In this document: positions 28,818 to 37,904 of the stretch, piece by piece
Layout: every line of letters begins with the position of its first letter
Numbering within the stretch: the stretch's first letter is position 1
Assembly (NCBI GenBank): GCA_041940305.1
Contig: JBGTSJ010000029.1
Coordinates: forward strand, 4,023-68,022
Direction: 5' to 3'
Length of the DNA stretch: 64,000 bases
Source: JBGTSJ01 sp041940305
GTDB lineage: Bacteria > Planctomycetota > Planctomycetia > Planctomycetales > Planctomycetaceae
Made by a program: the position numbers and the translations under genes
Notes under the pieces: generated by a model
Database searches by the model: none
Told to the model about the DNA's origin: nothing
The model's input: only the letters and a program-made list of their open reading frames with translations

Positions 28818-31800
28818 ATGACGTTGCGCGGGCTCGCGGGAGGTCACAGGCTCTGGACATGGCTGCTGCTGTGCGCCACGGTGATCGCGGGTCCCGGGTC
28901 GCTCACGATCACCTGTGCCCAGGAGGTCGCGACGGATCCGGCTGCCACCCGCGACTTTGCAGTCGCCCTGGGATTCCAGAAAAAGCAGCTGTACGAACAG
29001 GCGGCGCAGCGCTGGACGCAGTTTCTCGCCGACTGGCCGCAGGATGAGCGTCTGGCCAATGCGCGTTACCATTTGGGCGTCTGCCAGTTGAGACTGGCTC
29101 AGCACTCGGAAGCGGCCGCGACGTTTCGGGCGATCCTGCAGCAGTTCCCCGATTTTGAGCATCGCGACAGTACGCAGTTCAACCTGGGTCTGGTGCTGTA
29201 CACGGCTGCGGCGGCGTCGGAGAAGGCGGAGGATTTTCAGTCCGCGTCGCAGGAGTTTGCGAAGCTGCGGGGCGATTATGCGCAAAGCCCGCTTGCCGGG
29301 CAGTCTCTGTACTATCAGGCCGAGTGCGAATATCGCGGGGATCGCCGACCGGAAGCGATCGCACATTATCAGGAGTTGATTTCCAGGCATCCTGAAAGCG
29401 AGCTGCTTCCCGATGCGTACTACGCACTCGCCACGACACAACAGGAATCCGAACTTAATGCGGAAGCGGCCGCGACGTACGAGGCGTTTCTGCAGAAGTT
29501 TCCTGAGCATGCGTTGTCGGCCGAATGCCGGCTCCGCTGGGGCCTGACGCTCATTGCGCTGGAACGGTATGCGGACGCCGAGCGGCAATTGTCGCAGGTG
29601 GCCGCCATCCCGGAATTCCCGCTGGCCGATCTCGCGCTGCTGCACGAAGGGCGGGCCGTACTGGAACAGGACCGGACGGCGGAAGCCGCGGCGCGATTCG
29701 AGTCGCTTCCCACACGCTTCCCCGAAAGTGTGTACGCTAACGTGGCGCGTCTGGAGGCGGGGAAGTGCCGCTATCGTGCTCAGCAGTGGCCGGAAGCCCG
29801 CGCTCTGCTGGCGACCGTGGCGGCGACTCCGCAGCCCGAAGCGGCAGAGGCGGCGCTATGGTTGGGGCGCACTTTGATCGAGCTGAAACAGCCGGCCGAG
29901 GCTGTGCCGCTGCTCGACCAGGCCATTGCGGCGCACCCGGAGAGCGAGTTTCAGGGGGAGTTGAATTTCACGCGGATCGAAGCCGTTGCGGCTCAGGAAG
30001 CGCGGCGGGGTGAGGCGGTCACGCTCTACGCCGGGTTCGTCGACCGGTTTGCCGATCATCCGCTGTCCGCCGATGCGCGGTATCGGGCCGCGACGACCGC
30101 GCTGCAGGTCGAGGACTTCGCCGCCGCCCGGCAGCATGCGGACGCTTTCCTCTCTAACCCGCAACTGGCGGGGCATGGGCTGGTCCCGGACGTTGTGTTC
30201 ATCGCGGCAGAAAGCCGTCTGGGTGGAGCGGAACCCGCGTTTGCCGAGGCCGAGACGTTCTACCGCCGCATTGTTGCGGAGTTCCCGATGCACCCGTATG
30301 CGGCGCGGTCTCGCGTGCGGGTGGCTCTGTGCCTGTACTCGCGAGGCGAGCACCCGGCCGCGGTGGAATGGGCCGCCGCGCAGGTGGCTGAATTGAAGGA
30401 TCCGGAACTCACTGCCGAAGTCCAGCTGCTGGCCGGTCTCGCGCTGATCGCGGCGGAGCGGCCGGCCGATGCGATCGCTCCACTCCGCGCCTCCACCGCG
30501 GCGAAGCCGGACTGGACGCGAGGGGACGAGGTCCTCCTGGCGCTCGCCGATGCGCTCGCACAGACTATGCAGATTGATCCCGCGCTGGCCGAACTGGTTC
30601 GCTTGAATCAGCAGTTTCCGCAGAGCGAACTGGCGGACCGTGCCTATTACCAGTCCGGCAAACTTCTGGCGGCGCAGGATAAGCATGACCAGGCAGCGGC
30701 GAGCTTTCAGCAGGTCGTCGCCCGGTTTCCGCAGAGCGAGCTGGCTCCGCTCGCACTTTACTCCAGTGCCCTCGCGCTCGTGGACAAACCGGACCATCGT
30801 GCCGCCGTGCCGCATCTCGACCGGCTGTTGCAGGACTACGCCGCCGCGGAGATTGCCGTGGACGCGCTGCACCTGCGAGGACTGTGCCGGCATGAGCTCG
30901 CGGAGCACGATGCGGCGATTGCCGACCTGACGCAGTTCGTCTCGCGCTCCAAGCCCGATGACCCGGACGTCGGGGATGCGAAATTCCTGATTGCACTCTG
31001 CCACATCGGCCGGGAGCGGTTGCCGGAATCAATCGCGGTGCTGCGCGAACTGCGTGATGCCAATCCGGACGCAGCGAACGCCGAGCGTGTGCGGTACGAG
31101 CTGGCCTTTGCGTACCTCGAAACGGGCGAGCAGGAAGCGGCGGCAACGGAGTTCCGGCAACTGTCCGAGAAGTTCCCGGACGGCCCGCTGGCTGCCGAAA
31201 GCTGGTTCCGGGTGGGGGAGTTCCACGCCGGAGAGCAGAAGTTCCCCGAAGCCATTGCCGCGTACACCGCAGGTCTGACCAAGACCGAGGATGCCGAACT
31301 GCGCGAACGATTGATGTATCGCCTGGGCTGGTCGCAGTATTCGAACTCCGCCTTCGCCGATGCCCATACCACGCTGCAGCAGGCACTGCAGGAGTATCCG
31401 CAGGGCAATCTGTCTGACGATGTGCGGTTTCTCGCAGCCGAATGCCTGTTCCGCCAGGACAAACCGGCGGACGCTCTCCCGCTGTACGCGAAGATCATCG
31501 AGACTCGCCCGGAGCGCTACCATGCACGGGCCCTGTACCGCGCCGGCGCCTGCGCCGCGACGACGAAGAAGTGGGAAGACAGCCGTCGGCATTTCGAAGT
31601 GCTCCTCAAGGAGTATCCCGATTTCGAACAGGCGCCCGAAGCTCGCTACGGAGTCGGTTTCGCGCTGCAGAACCTGAACCGGCTGGATGAGGCCAAGCAG
31701 GCGTACATTCAGGTCACCGAGGAGACGGACACGGAATCAGCCGCGAAGGCGCGGTTCATGGCGGGCGAGTGCGCCTTCGCCCAGAAGAAATACGAAGAAG

Positions 31801-32006
31801 CGTGGCAGCATTTTCTGGAAGCGGCGCTGGGTTACTCCTATCCCGAATGGCAGGCTCTGGGGCATTTCGAGGCCGGACGGTGCTTCATCGAACTTGGCCA
31901 GTTTCAGCAGGCCCGCGATTCTCTGCAGACAGTTGTGGACAAGTTTCCCGACCATCCGCGCGCCGCCGACGCGGCCAAGCTGATCGCCGGCATCAAGGAC
32001 AAGTAA
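28818..32006 (+). CDS. Very large secreted TPR protein (CpoB/YbgF-like position)
   Basis: The 1062-residue protein has a signal peptide (WTWLLLCATVIAGPGSLTIT) and then an almost continuous array of 25 or more tetratricopeptide repeats, with units like AAATFRAILQQFPDFEH, AIAHYQELISRHPESELLPD and AALGYSYPEWQALGHFEAGR. It should be periplasmic and act as a protein-binding scaffold. It is the first gene of an operon with TolQ/ExbB, TolR/ExbD and a giant TolA/TolB-like protein, the place that CpoB (YbgF) holds in Tol-Pal clusters. The ATG at 28818 was chosen because GAGGGAGGGG lies just upstream; a TTG at 28803 is also possible. Confidence 0.85.
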   Translation: MTLRGLAGGHRLWTWLLLCATVIAGPGSLTITCAQEVATDPAATRDFAVALGFQKKQLYEQAAQRWTQFLADWPQDERLANARYHLGVCQLRLAQHSEAAATFRAILQQFPDFEHRDSTQFNLGLVLYTAAAASEKAEDFQSASQEFAKLRGDYAQSPLAGQSLYYQAECEYRGDRRPEAIAHYQELISRHPESELLPDAYYALATTQQESELNAEAAATYEAFLQKFPEHALSAECRLRWGLTLIALERYADAERQLSQVAAIPEFPLADLALLHEGRAVLEQDRTAEAAARFESLPTRFPESVYANVARLEAGKCRYRAQQWPEARALLATVAATPQPEAAEAALWLGRTLIELKQPAEAVPLLDQAIAAHPESEFQGELNFTRIEAVAAQEARRGEAVTLYAGFVDRFADHPLSADARYRAATTALQVEDFAAARQHADAFLSNPQLAGHGLVPDVVFIAAESRLGGAEPAFAEAETFYRRIVAEFPMHPYAARSRVRVALCLYSRGEHPAAVEWAAAQVAELKDPELTAEVQLLAGLALIAAERPADAIAPLRASTAAKPDWTRGDEVLLALADALAQTMQIDPALAELVRLNQQFPQSELADRAYYQSGKLLAAQDKHDQAAASFQQVVARFPQSELAPLALYSSALALVDKPDHRAAVPHLDRLLQDYAAAEIAVDALHLRGLCRHELAEHDAAIADLTQFVSRSKPDDPDVGDAKFLIALCHIGRERLPESIAVLRELRDANPDAANAERVRYELAFAYLETGEQEAAATEFRQLSEKFPDGPLAAESWFRVGEFHAGEQKFPEAIAAYTAGLTKTEDAELRERLMYRLGWSQYSNSAFADAHTTLQQALQEYPQGNLSDDVRFLAAECLFRQDKPADALPLYAKIIETRPERYHARALYRAGACAATTKKWEDSRRHFEVLLKEYPDFEQAPEARYGVGFALQNLNRLDEAKQAYIQVTEETDTESAAKARFMAGECAFAQKKYEEAWQHFLEAALGYSYPEWQALGHFEAGRCFIELGQFQQARDSLQTVVDKFPDHPRAADAAKLIAGIKDK

Positions 32007-32055
32007 ACGCTGACCCCGCGCTGTCGTGAGCGCCGTTTTTCAGGAGAGATTCATC

Positions 32056-32919
32056 GTGCCTCCCTCCCGTCGAGTCGCCGTCCTGATCGTCGTCGCCGGC
32101 TTACTGATGACGGTTGCCCCACCGCGCGCACAGGGAGTAGAGCCGACTCCGGCGGACGCTCCCACTTCTGCCGACACCGACGACACGCTCCTCACGTTGA
32201 TCCTCGACGGGGGGCCGACGGGGATCGGCTTTATGCTGATCCTCGGGCTGTTCTCGTTCGCGGCCGTGACGATCGCCGTCGAGCGCGCCGTCAACACACG
32301 GCGCGACAAGATCCTGCCGCGCGAATTCGCCGAGCGGCTGCGAGCGCTGGGCGATCTTCCGCAGACAGAGCCGGAGCAGTTTCGGCCGCTCGTGGGACAG
32401 TATCGCAGTCCGGCGGCGACGATTCTTCGAGCGGGCCTGCTGCGTGCCGGCCGGCCCCTGAGCGAAGTGGAAAAGTCGATGGAGGACGCCGCAGCCCGGG
32501 AAATGGAGTCGATCCGCAGCGGGATCCGGCCGCTGAGCGTGATCGGCAGCATCGCTCCGCTGATCGGTCTGTTAGGGACGGTCGTGGGAATGATCATGGC
32601 GTTCCGCATCGCCAGCCAGTCCGGGCTCGGCAAGGGAGAGATGCTGGCGCAGGGGATTTACATGGCGTTGTTCACCACGGCGGCGGGCCTGATGATCGCG
32701 ATTCCCTGTCTACTGTTCGCGGCGAGACTGAACTCGAAAGTGGATCGCATCTTTCGCGAGATCGACGAACTGCTGATGGAAGCGCTTCCCTGCTTCGAGC
32801 GCGTGGAGAGAGTCGCTGCGGCTCCGCAGCGCCGCGCGGAGCACCGTACGAACCTGCCGGATGAGGAGGGTGAACTCGCCGCCGTCGGCGACAAGGAGAA
32901 CATGGTGTGGATCAAGTGA
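32056..32919 (+). CDS. TolQ/ExbB/MotA-family proton-channel protein
   Basis: The 287-residue protein starts with a signal-like helix (VAVLIVVAGLLMTVAPP), then has three family helices: GIGFMLILGLFSFAAVTIAV near 50, IGSIAPLIGLLGTVVGMIMA near 165 and YMALFTTAAGLMIAIPCLLF near 205. The conserved PLIGLLGTVVGM and the Thr-Ala-rich third helix match ExbB/TolQ. With an ExbD/TolR partner it should form the proton-driven motor that energises a TonB/TolA-type protein. It follows the TPR gene by about 50 bp. The GTG at 32056 has AGGAGAG upstream; an earlier GTG at 32026 is less likely. Confidence 0.9.
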   Translation: MPPSRRVAVLIVVAGLLMTVAPPRAQGVEPTPADAPTSADTDDTLLTLILDGGPTGIGFMLILGLFSFAAVTIAVERAVNTRRDKILPREFAERLRALGDLPQTEPEQFRPLVGQYRSPAATILRAGLLRAGRPLSEVEKSMEDAAAREMESIRSGIRPLSVIGSIAPLIGLLGTVVGMIMAFRIASQSGLGKGEMLAQGIYMALFTTAAGLMIAIPCLLFAARLNSKVDRIFREIDELLMEALPCFERVERVAAAPQRRAEHRTNLPDEEGELAAVGDKENMVWIK

Positions 32920-33004
32920 AGTCGACGAGGTGTCGCCGCGATCCGAAGAGCAGGCGACCTCCGCCATTTACAAGGTCAATCAAGTCCATTCTTTGCCGCC
33001 ATCC

Positions 33005-33409
33005 ATGAAACTCCCCCAGAGCAGCGAAGCCCCGCTGGGTGTTGATCTGACGCCTGTGATCGACGTGGTGTTCCTGTTGCTGATCTTCTTTCTGGTGGCG
33101 ACCCGTTACGACCAGGAGGAGAAGGAACTCGACGTGATCCTGCCCGAGGTCACCCAGGCACAGCCCCTGTCGATGACGCCCGAACTGGTGATCAACGTGC
33201 TCCGCGACGGCACGTACCGCGTGGTGCAGGCGGAGTATCAGGATGATCAACTGATGGCGCTGATCCACGAGGCGCATCGCAACAATCCACATCAGTCCGC
33301 GCTGATTCGGGGAGACGGCGAGACGGCGCTGAAGCACGCGGTAAGGGTAATGGGCTTCTGCAATGAGGTCGGGATGGACTACAGGATCGCCGCCCTGCAG
33401 GAGAGATGA
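33005..33409 (+). CDS. TolR/ExbD-family motor subunit
   Basis: The 134-residue protein has the typical single helix VDLTPVIDVVFLLLIFFLVA with the proton-carrying Asp at residue 20, then a periplasmic domain ending in the ALKHAVRVMGFCNEVGM region found in ExbD proteins. It lies directly downstream of the TolQ-like gene and 6 bp before the giant protein at 33416, so the four genes are almost certainly one operon. The ATG at 33005 was chosen because the frame upstream (from 32861) overlaps the TolQ gene and is not ExbD-like. Confidence 0.9.
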   Translation: MKLPQSSEAPLGVDLTPVIDVVFLLLIFFLVATRYDQEEKELDVILPEVTQAQPLSMTPELVINVLRDGTYRVVQAEYQDDQLMALIHEAHRNNPHQSALIRGDGETALKHAVRVMGFCNEVGMDYRIAALQER

Positions 33410-33415
33410 GTCCCG

Positions 33416-36400
33416 ATGAGCGATCCCTCGACCCGCAAGCGTACGTGGCTGCGCACTCCGCGTTTCCGCTGGATGATGCTCGCCGGAGTGGTCGCCGTCG
33501 TTGTCATTGCGGCGATTTTCGTGCCGCGGCGTACCCAGTTCATCGTGCCGGTCGACCGCAGCGCCCGCTGGTCGTCCGACGATGCGCCCCCGCGCCGCGA
33601 GATCGTCTGGTCCACCGCCGACGAGCTGCCGGTGGAGTTGCCCGCCGCATCAACGGCTGCGATTACGCCGCGGTTTGGCGAGACCGGCTCGCTGCTGTAT
33701 TTCACCGCTCGCGACCGGAGTGGTGCGACGGACATTTTCGAGAGCCGCCGTCAGAACGACCGCTGGCTGCCTCCCATCGCCGTCACGGCCGTGAACTCTG
33801 AGGCCGACGACCTCGCGCCGATCCCGAACCGAGAGGGGACGCGTCTGTATTTCGCCTCCAATCGGCCCGGCGGTCTGGGCGGCTTCGATCTGTATGTGGC
33901 CGAGCGGACCGCCGAGGGCTGGGGGGCCCCCCGGAATCTGGGCGCCGCGGTCAACTCGTCGGCCGACGAGTATGATCCCGCCCCCACCGCTGACGGGACC
34001 GCGCTGTACTTCGCGTCCAATCGAGACCCCGTCGCTGCGGCGGCCGGCCAGCAGGCGGAGAGCGGCCGCACGGAGGAACCGGACTGGTCCGCGACGCTCC
34101 GCGCCCGGCGCTCGGCGACATTCGATCTGTTTGTGGCGGAGCGTGCAGCGGAGGATCAGGCGTGGAACGCGGCCCGCGCGCTGGATGAGGTGAACCACCC
34201 TGACAGCCACGAGGCAAGTCCCTGCGTCTCTCCGAACGGGGTGTTTCTGTACTTCGCATCCGACCGCACCGTGAGGCCGGGAGAGCCGCGAAACCTCGAC
34301 CTGTTCCGCATTCGTTTCGATTCGCTGTCCAGCGAGCCGGAGAATCTCGGAACGGGAGTCAACACCGCTGCCCATGAGACCGAGCCGGGACTCTCGGTTG
34401 AAGGGTTCACGCTCGTCTTTGCCAGCGATCGCGCAGGGGCCGATCGCCTGTACGTCAGCAGCGCGGAAGAAGTGCTCGTCGAAACGGAGTGGCGCTCGGC
34501 GAGGTTGCCGGCCTTCAGTCTGTTCACGGTCAAGCTCCTGCTGACGGCACTGCTGACGGCGGGGCTGATCGCATCGATTCTGCTGTATCGCCGCAGGCTT
34601 GCTGAGTACTTCGCCGCGTCGCGCTACCTGCTGGGCAGCATCGCCGTGCATGCCGTGCTGCTGCTGCTGCTGGCGATCTGGAATCTGCCGCGCGTGCTGG
34701 AGGTGATCGTCTCCCGAAAGTTCGATGCGGTCCCCTCCACGCAACTGTTTGATGAGAACCAGCATCAGTCCCACGAGGAGGGGCCCGCCGCTTATGAAAA
34801 ACTGGCGGATCTGAAAGCCCTGGAACCGGTGCCTGCTCCAGAGGTCGCGCGGCAGGACGTCGAGCCGTTCAATGTGCCGCGGCGTAACGACGATCCGCTC
34901 CCCACGATTCCGTTGGAAGTCGCCCTCCGCCGGCCGGAGCGAGAAGTGCTGCGGGTGGCGCCACCGGCTCAAGCGGAGATGCCGCGTGAAAGATCGCCGG
35001 CGCTGCCCGTCCGGCGGAACGCCCCGGCTGCCGCCGCAGTCGCGCTCGCCGAACCGGATCTTGAACTGCCCCAACCGGTGGAATCGCCTGAGGAGAACGC
35101 GATCGCCAGTCCCGAACTCTCGGTCCCGCGTGCACAACCGAGGGAGTTGGCGCCACTGAAGGCTGACGACCGCCTCATGGCGTCCCTTCCTGTGCCGCGT
35201 GTGGAGACAGCCGCGCCGGCGTCGGTCACCTCAGCGATTCCTGAGCGTCCCCCCTCGCTTCCAATGAACCCGTTGGAGACGCGGAACTTACCCGACATGC
35301 CGCTGTCGGTTGTCGAACTCGACGACGCACTCCAGCTACCGACTTCGCCTGTTCCGGTGCCCGAAGCCCCGCTCGCCGCACCACTTCCGGTGGAGATCGC
35401 GCGGGCCGCTGCGACGGCTCCAACGCCGGCGTCGCCCAGCACCCCCGCGCCCCTGCTGGCAACTGTTCCTGCGCCGCCCGCTCTAACGATGACCGAAGTC
35501 CGTCCATCGGATCGGGAACTCACAAAGACGGAACTGCCGACCGTACCCGGGCGCTTGCAGATCTCCCGCGAGTTGCCGCCTCTGACAGCGGCTTCGATCC
35601 CGGAGGAAACAATCATCGAATCGCCGGACGGCCCAAACGAGCCGACCGATCCGCTGCGCGACCCGATCGAACTGGCCGTCGCGCGACCCGCGCCCTCCGT
35701 TGCGCCTCCACCGACGCCGGACGAAATGACCGGACCCAACAGCCGACCGGAGCGGCCGCTCATCGTGGGCTCACTGTCCATCGAATCCAATCAGGCGCCG
35801 CCGGCGTTTGGACCGATTGTCACTCGCCTGAATCGCGCGCCGGCCCGGGCCACGCCGGTGGCCATTGCCGTGGACAGCGTCGGCCTGCGTTCCATGTTCA
35901 CGCTCAGACAGGCCGATACCCGCCGCCAGTATATCGAGCTGTTCGGCGGGACCGATGCTTCAGAACAGGCCGTCAACCGCGGGCTCGAATGGCTTGCCGA
36001 TCACCAGAATGCCGACGGCAGCTGGAGCCTTAATCGCTTCCACGAGAACTGCCAGCATCCCGCCTGCACCGGTGCCGGCAGCGAGTCGTCCAACACGGCG
36101 GCGACCGGTCTCGCCCTGCTGCCGTTTCTCGCCGCCGGCCATACGCATCAGGAGGGGCCGTACCAGTCGGTCGTATCGGGCGGGGTGCGCTGGCTGCTCG
36201 AGCATCAACAGGAGAACGGCGACCTCCTCGCGGCGGGTGACGGCCAGCAGATGTACAGCCACGGCATCGCCGCCATTGCCCTGTGCGAAGCATACGGCAT
36301 GACGCGGGACGCGGAACTGCAGGGGCCTGCCCAAAGGTCCGTGGACTTCATCGTGGCGGCTCAGAACGATGCTTCAGGAGGCTGGCGTTACAAGCCGGAG

Positions 36401-36949
36401 GAGCACGGCGACACCTCCGTCGTCGGCTGGCAGGTCATGGCTCTCAAGAGCGCCGAGATGGCCGGACTCATCGTCCCCGCTTCGACGCATCAAGGCACGC
36501 TGCGCTGGTTGGAGTCGGTCGAGGGGAACCAGCCCGTCGGCGGCCAGTTCGGCTACCAGAACCGCAACGCCACGCCCGCCATGTCGGCCGAAGGGCTGCT
36601 CTGCCTGCAGTTCCTCGGCGTCGACCGCAACGATCCCGCCATGCGAGCCGGCGCCGACTATCTGCTCACGCAGCTCCCCGAGCCGACGCAACGGCATACT
36701 TCCTACTACTGGTACTACGGAACGCAGGTCGTGTACCACATGCAGGGGGACTACTTCCTCAAATGGAACGAAGCGATCCGCGATCTGGTGGTGGAGACCC
36801 AGATCAAGGAAGGCCCGCTCGCCGGCACCTGGGAGCCGCGCGATCAGTGGGAACACCGCGGCGGACGGCTGTACGCAACGTCACTCAAGCTGCTCGTCCT
36901 CGAAATCTACTACCGGCACCTCCCGCTCTACGAACAGCTCGGAGAGTGA
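33416..36949 (+). CDS. Giant TolB/TolA-like fusion with alpha/alpha-toroid C-terminus
   Basis: The 1177-residue protein seems to have three membrane helices. Helix 1 (19-37) is followed by a PD40/TolB-like propeller (about 90-345; LYFASNRPGGLGGFDLYVAE and similar repeats). Helix 2 (about 371-391) returns to the cytoplasm. Helix 3 (about 405-423, YLLGSIAVHAVLLLLLAIWN) carries Ser408 and His412 with the same Ser-x3-His spacing as TonB. A Pro-rich linker of about 400 residues follows, and then a squalene-cyclase/prenyltransferase-type toroid (about 838-1170; EWLADHQNADGSWSLNRFHE, AAQNDASGGWRYKPEEHGDT). It follows TolQ and TolR homologues, so it is probably the energised, envelope-spanning arm of a Tol/TonB-like machine. 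The function of the toroid is unknown. Confidence 0.8.
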   Translation: MSDPSTRKRTWLRTPRFRWMMLAGVVAVVVIAAIFVPRRTQFIVPVDRSARWSSDDAPPRREIVWSTADELPVELPAASTAAITPRFGETGSLLYFTARDRSGATDIFESRRQNDRWLPPIAVTAVNSEADDLAPIPNREGTRLYFASNRPGGLGGFDLYVAERTAEGWGAPRNLGAAVNSSADEYDPAPTADGTALYFASNRDPVAAAAGQQAESGRTEEPDWSATLRARRSATFDLFVAERAAEDQAWNAARALDEVNHPDSHEASPCVSPNGVFLYFASDRTVRPGEPRNLDLFRIRFDSLSSEPENLGTGVNTAAHETEPGLSVEGFTLVFASDRAGADRLYVSSAEEVLVETEWRSARLPAFSLFTVKLLLTALLTAGLIASILLYRRRLAEYFAASRYLLGSIAVHAVLLLLLAIWNLPRVLEVIVSRKFDAVPSTQLFDENQHQSHEEGPAAYEKLADLKALEPVPAPEVARQDVEPFNVPRRNDDPLPTIPLEVALRRPEREVLRVAPPAQAEMPRERSPALPVRRNAPAAAAVALAEPDLELPQPVESPEENAIASPELSVPRAQPRELAPLKADDRLMASLPVPRVETAAPASVTSAIPERPPSLPMNPLETRNLPDMPLSVVELDDALQLPTSPVPVPEAPLAAPLPVEIARAAATAPTPASPSTPAPLLATVPAPPALTMTEVRPSDRELTKTELPTVPGRLQISRELPPLTAASIPEETIIESPDGPNEPTDPLRDPIELAVARPAPSVAPPPTPDEMTGPNSRPERPLIVGSLSIESNQAPPAFGPIVTRLNRAPARATPVAIAVDSVGLRSMFTLRQADTRRQYIELFGGTDASEQAVNRGLEWLADHQNADGSWSLNRFHENCQHPACTGAGSESSNTAATGLALLPFLAAGHTHQEGPYQSVVSGGVRWLLEHQQENGDLLAAGDGQQMYSHGIAAIALCEAYGMTRDAELQGPAQRSVDFIVAAQNDASGGWRYKPEEHGDTSVVGWQVMALKSAEMAGLIVPASTHQGTLRWLESVEGNQPVGGQFGYQNRNATPAMSAEGLLCLQFLGVDRNDPAMRAGADYLLTQLPEPTQRHTSYYWYYGTQVVYHMQGDYFLKWNEAIRDLVVETQIKEGPLAGTWEPRDQWEHRGGRLYATSLKLLVLEIYYRHLPLYEQLGE

Positions 36950-37035
36950 ACTCGCCTTCGGCAGTCCTGCGTCGGATCAACACGGCGCGGTGATCGCGAC
37001 GGCGGATCCATTGGGACTTTCCGAGCGCGCGGCGA

Positions 37036-37812
37036 TCACTGGAACTCAAGAACGCCGAAGGACTGCGGGCGATGGAAATCGGGACGATCGAATTCGACAG
37101 GGGACCATGTGAGCCAGTGCGGATGCGAGGTGTCGTCCGCACATTTGTAGAGATTGGCGCGCCAGGTGACGCCCGCGGCCGGCTTGTGAATCTTCGTAGG
37201 GAAGTACTGGCTGAGGATTTTGAACGGAAGGCGATAGGCGACCGTCCAGTCCGTCGGATCGGTGATTTCAGGATCGATGATCTTCGGGAGTGAATGCCTG
37301 ACTTCGATCTGTGACAGATCGGCGTCTGCGAGGGGCACGGAATCGCGCCCGGGCGCCCGCTGGTAATGCAGCAGCATGGTGCCGCCGCAGTTCATCTCCA
37401 GGTTGAAGTAACCGTGCGCGACGTCTGAATGCGGCGTCCAGAAGAACTCCACGCAGCTGTCGAGATAAACGGCGTCCTGATGTTGTTGAGCGACGGCCCT
37501 GACGTATCGATCCTGCACTTGAAAGATCACGTAGATGGCTTCGTCGTCATACGCGAGCCTGGCCTGCACAGTGGGGAAATGCTCCGGCCGGTCTCCCATG
37601 TGGTGCTTCAATTCGACGGGCTGGACGGAGCTCCAGAAATCGCCGTCCCAGCGGGAATCGAAGGGGACCGATGGACTGGCACGTGCAACTTTGTACGTCA
37701 GCGGCATGTCGTCTGCGATGGTTTGAGCCTGCAACTCGCGGCCCACGATTCCCGCGCCCACCATGACTGCGATCCCGATGATGGCTCTGTGTGCGTTGCT
37801 TCGAATGCTCAC
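37036..37812 (-). CDS. Secreted CBM9-like (DOMON-related) carbohydrate-binding protein
   Basis: The 258-residue product has a signal peptide (AHRAIIGIAVMVGAGIVG) and one beta-sandwich domain with FDSRWDGDFWSSVQPVEL, DDEAIYVIFQVQDRYV, SCVEFFWTP and the ending PQSFGVLEFQ, the pattern of family 9 carbohydrate-binding modules used alone in planctomycetes. It should bind a sugar outside the cell. It lies downstream of, and in the same direction as, the DUF4838 gene, so both may act on one polysaccharide. The GTG at 37812 was chosen because it precedes the signal peptide. Confidence 0.75.
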   Translation of the reverse strand: MSIRSNAHRAIIGIAVMVGAGIVGRELQAQTIADDMPLTYKVARASPSVPFDSRWDGDFWSSVQPVELKHHMGDRPEHFPTVQARLAYDDEAIYVIFQVQDRYVRAVAQQHQDAVYLDSCVEFFWTPHSDVAHGYFNLEMNCGGTMLLHYQRAPGRDSVPLADADLSQIEVRHSLPKIIDPEITDPTDWTVAYRLPFKILSQYFPTKIHKPAAGVTWRANLYKCADDTSHPHWLTWSPVEFDRPDFHRPQSFGVLEFQ

Positions 37813-37904
37813 GGGAACTGCTCTCTTGACGGTGTTGCGCGAGGGAATGGCGCGACGTGGGACAATGTCGCGCCAGGCCAGCCTCCATCTCAGCAGTGCA
37901 GGAG

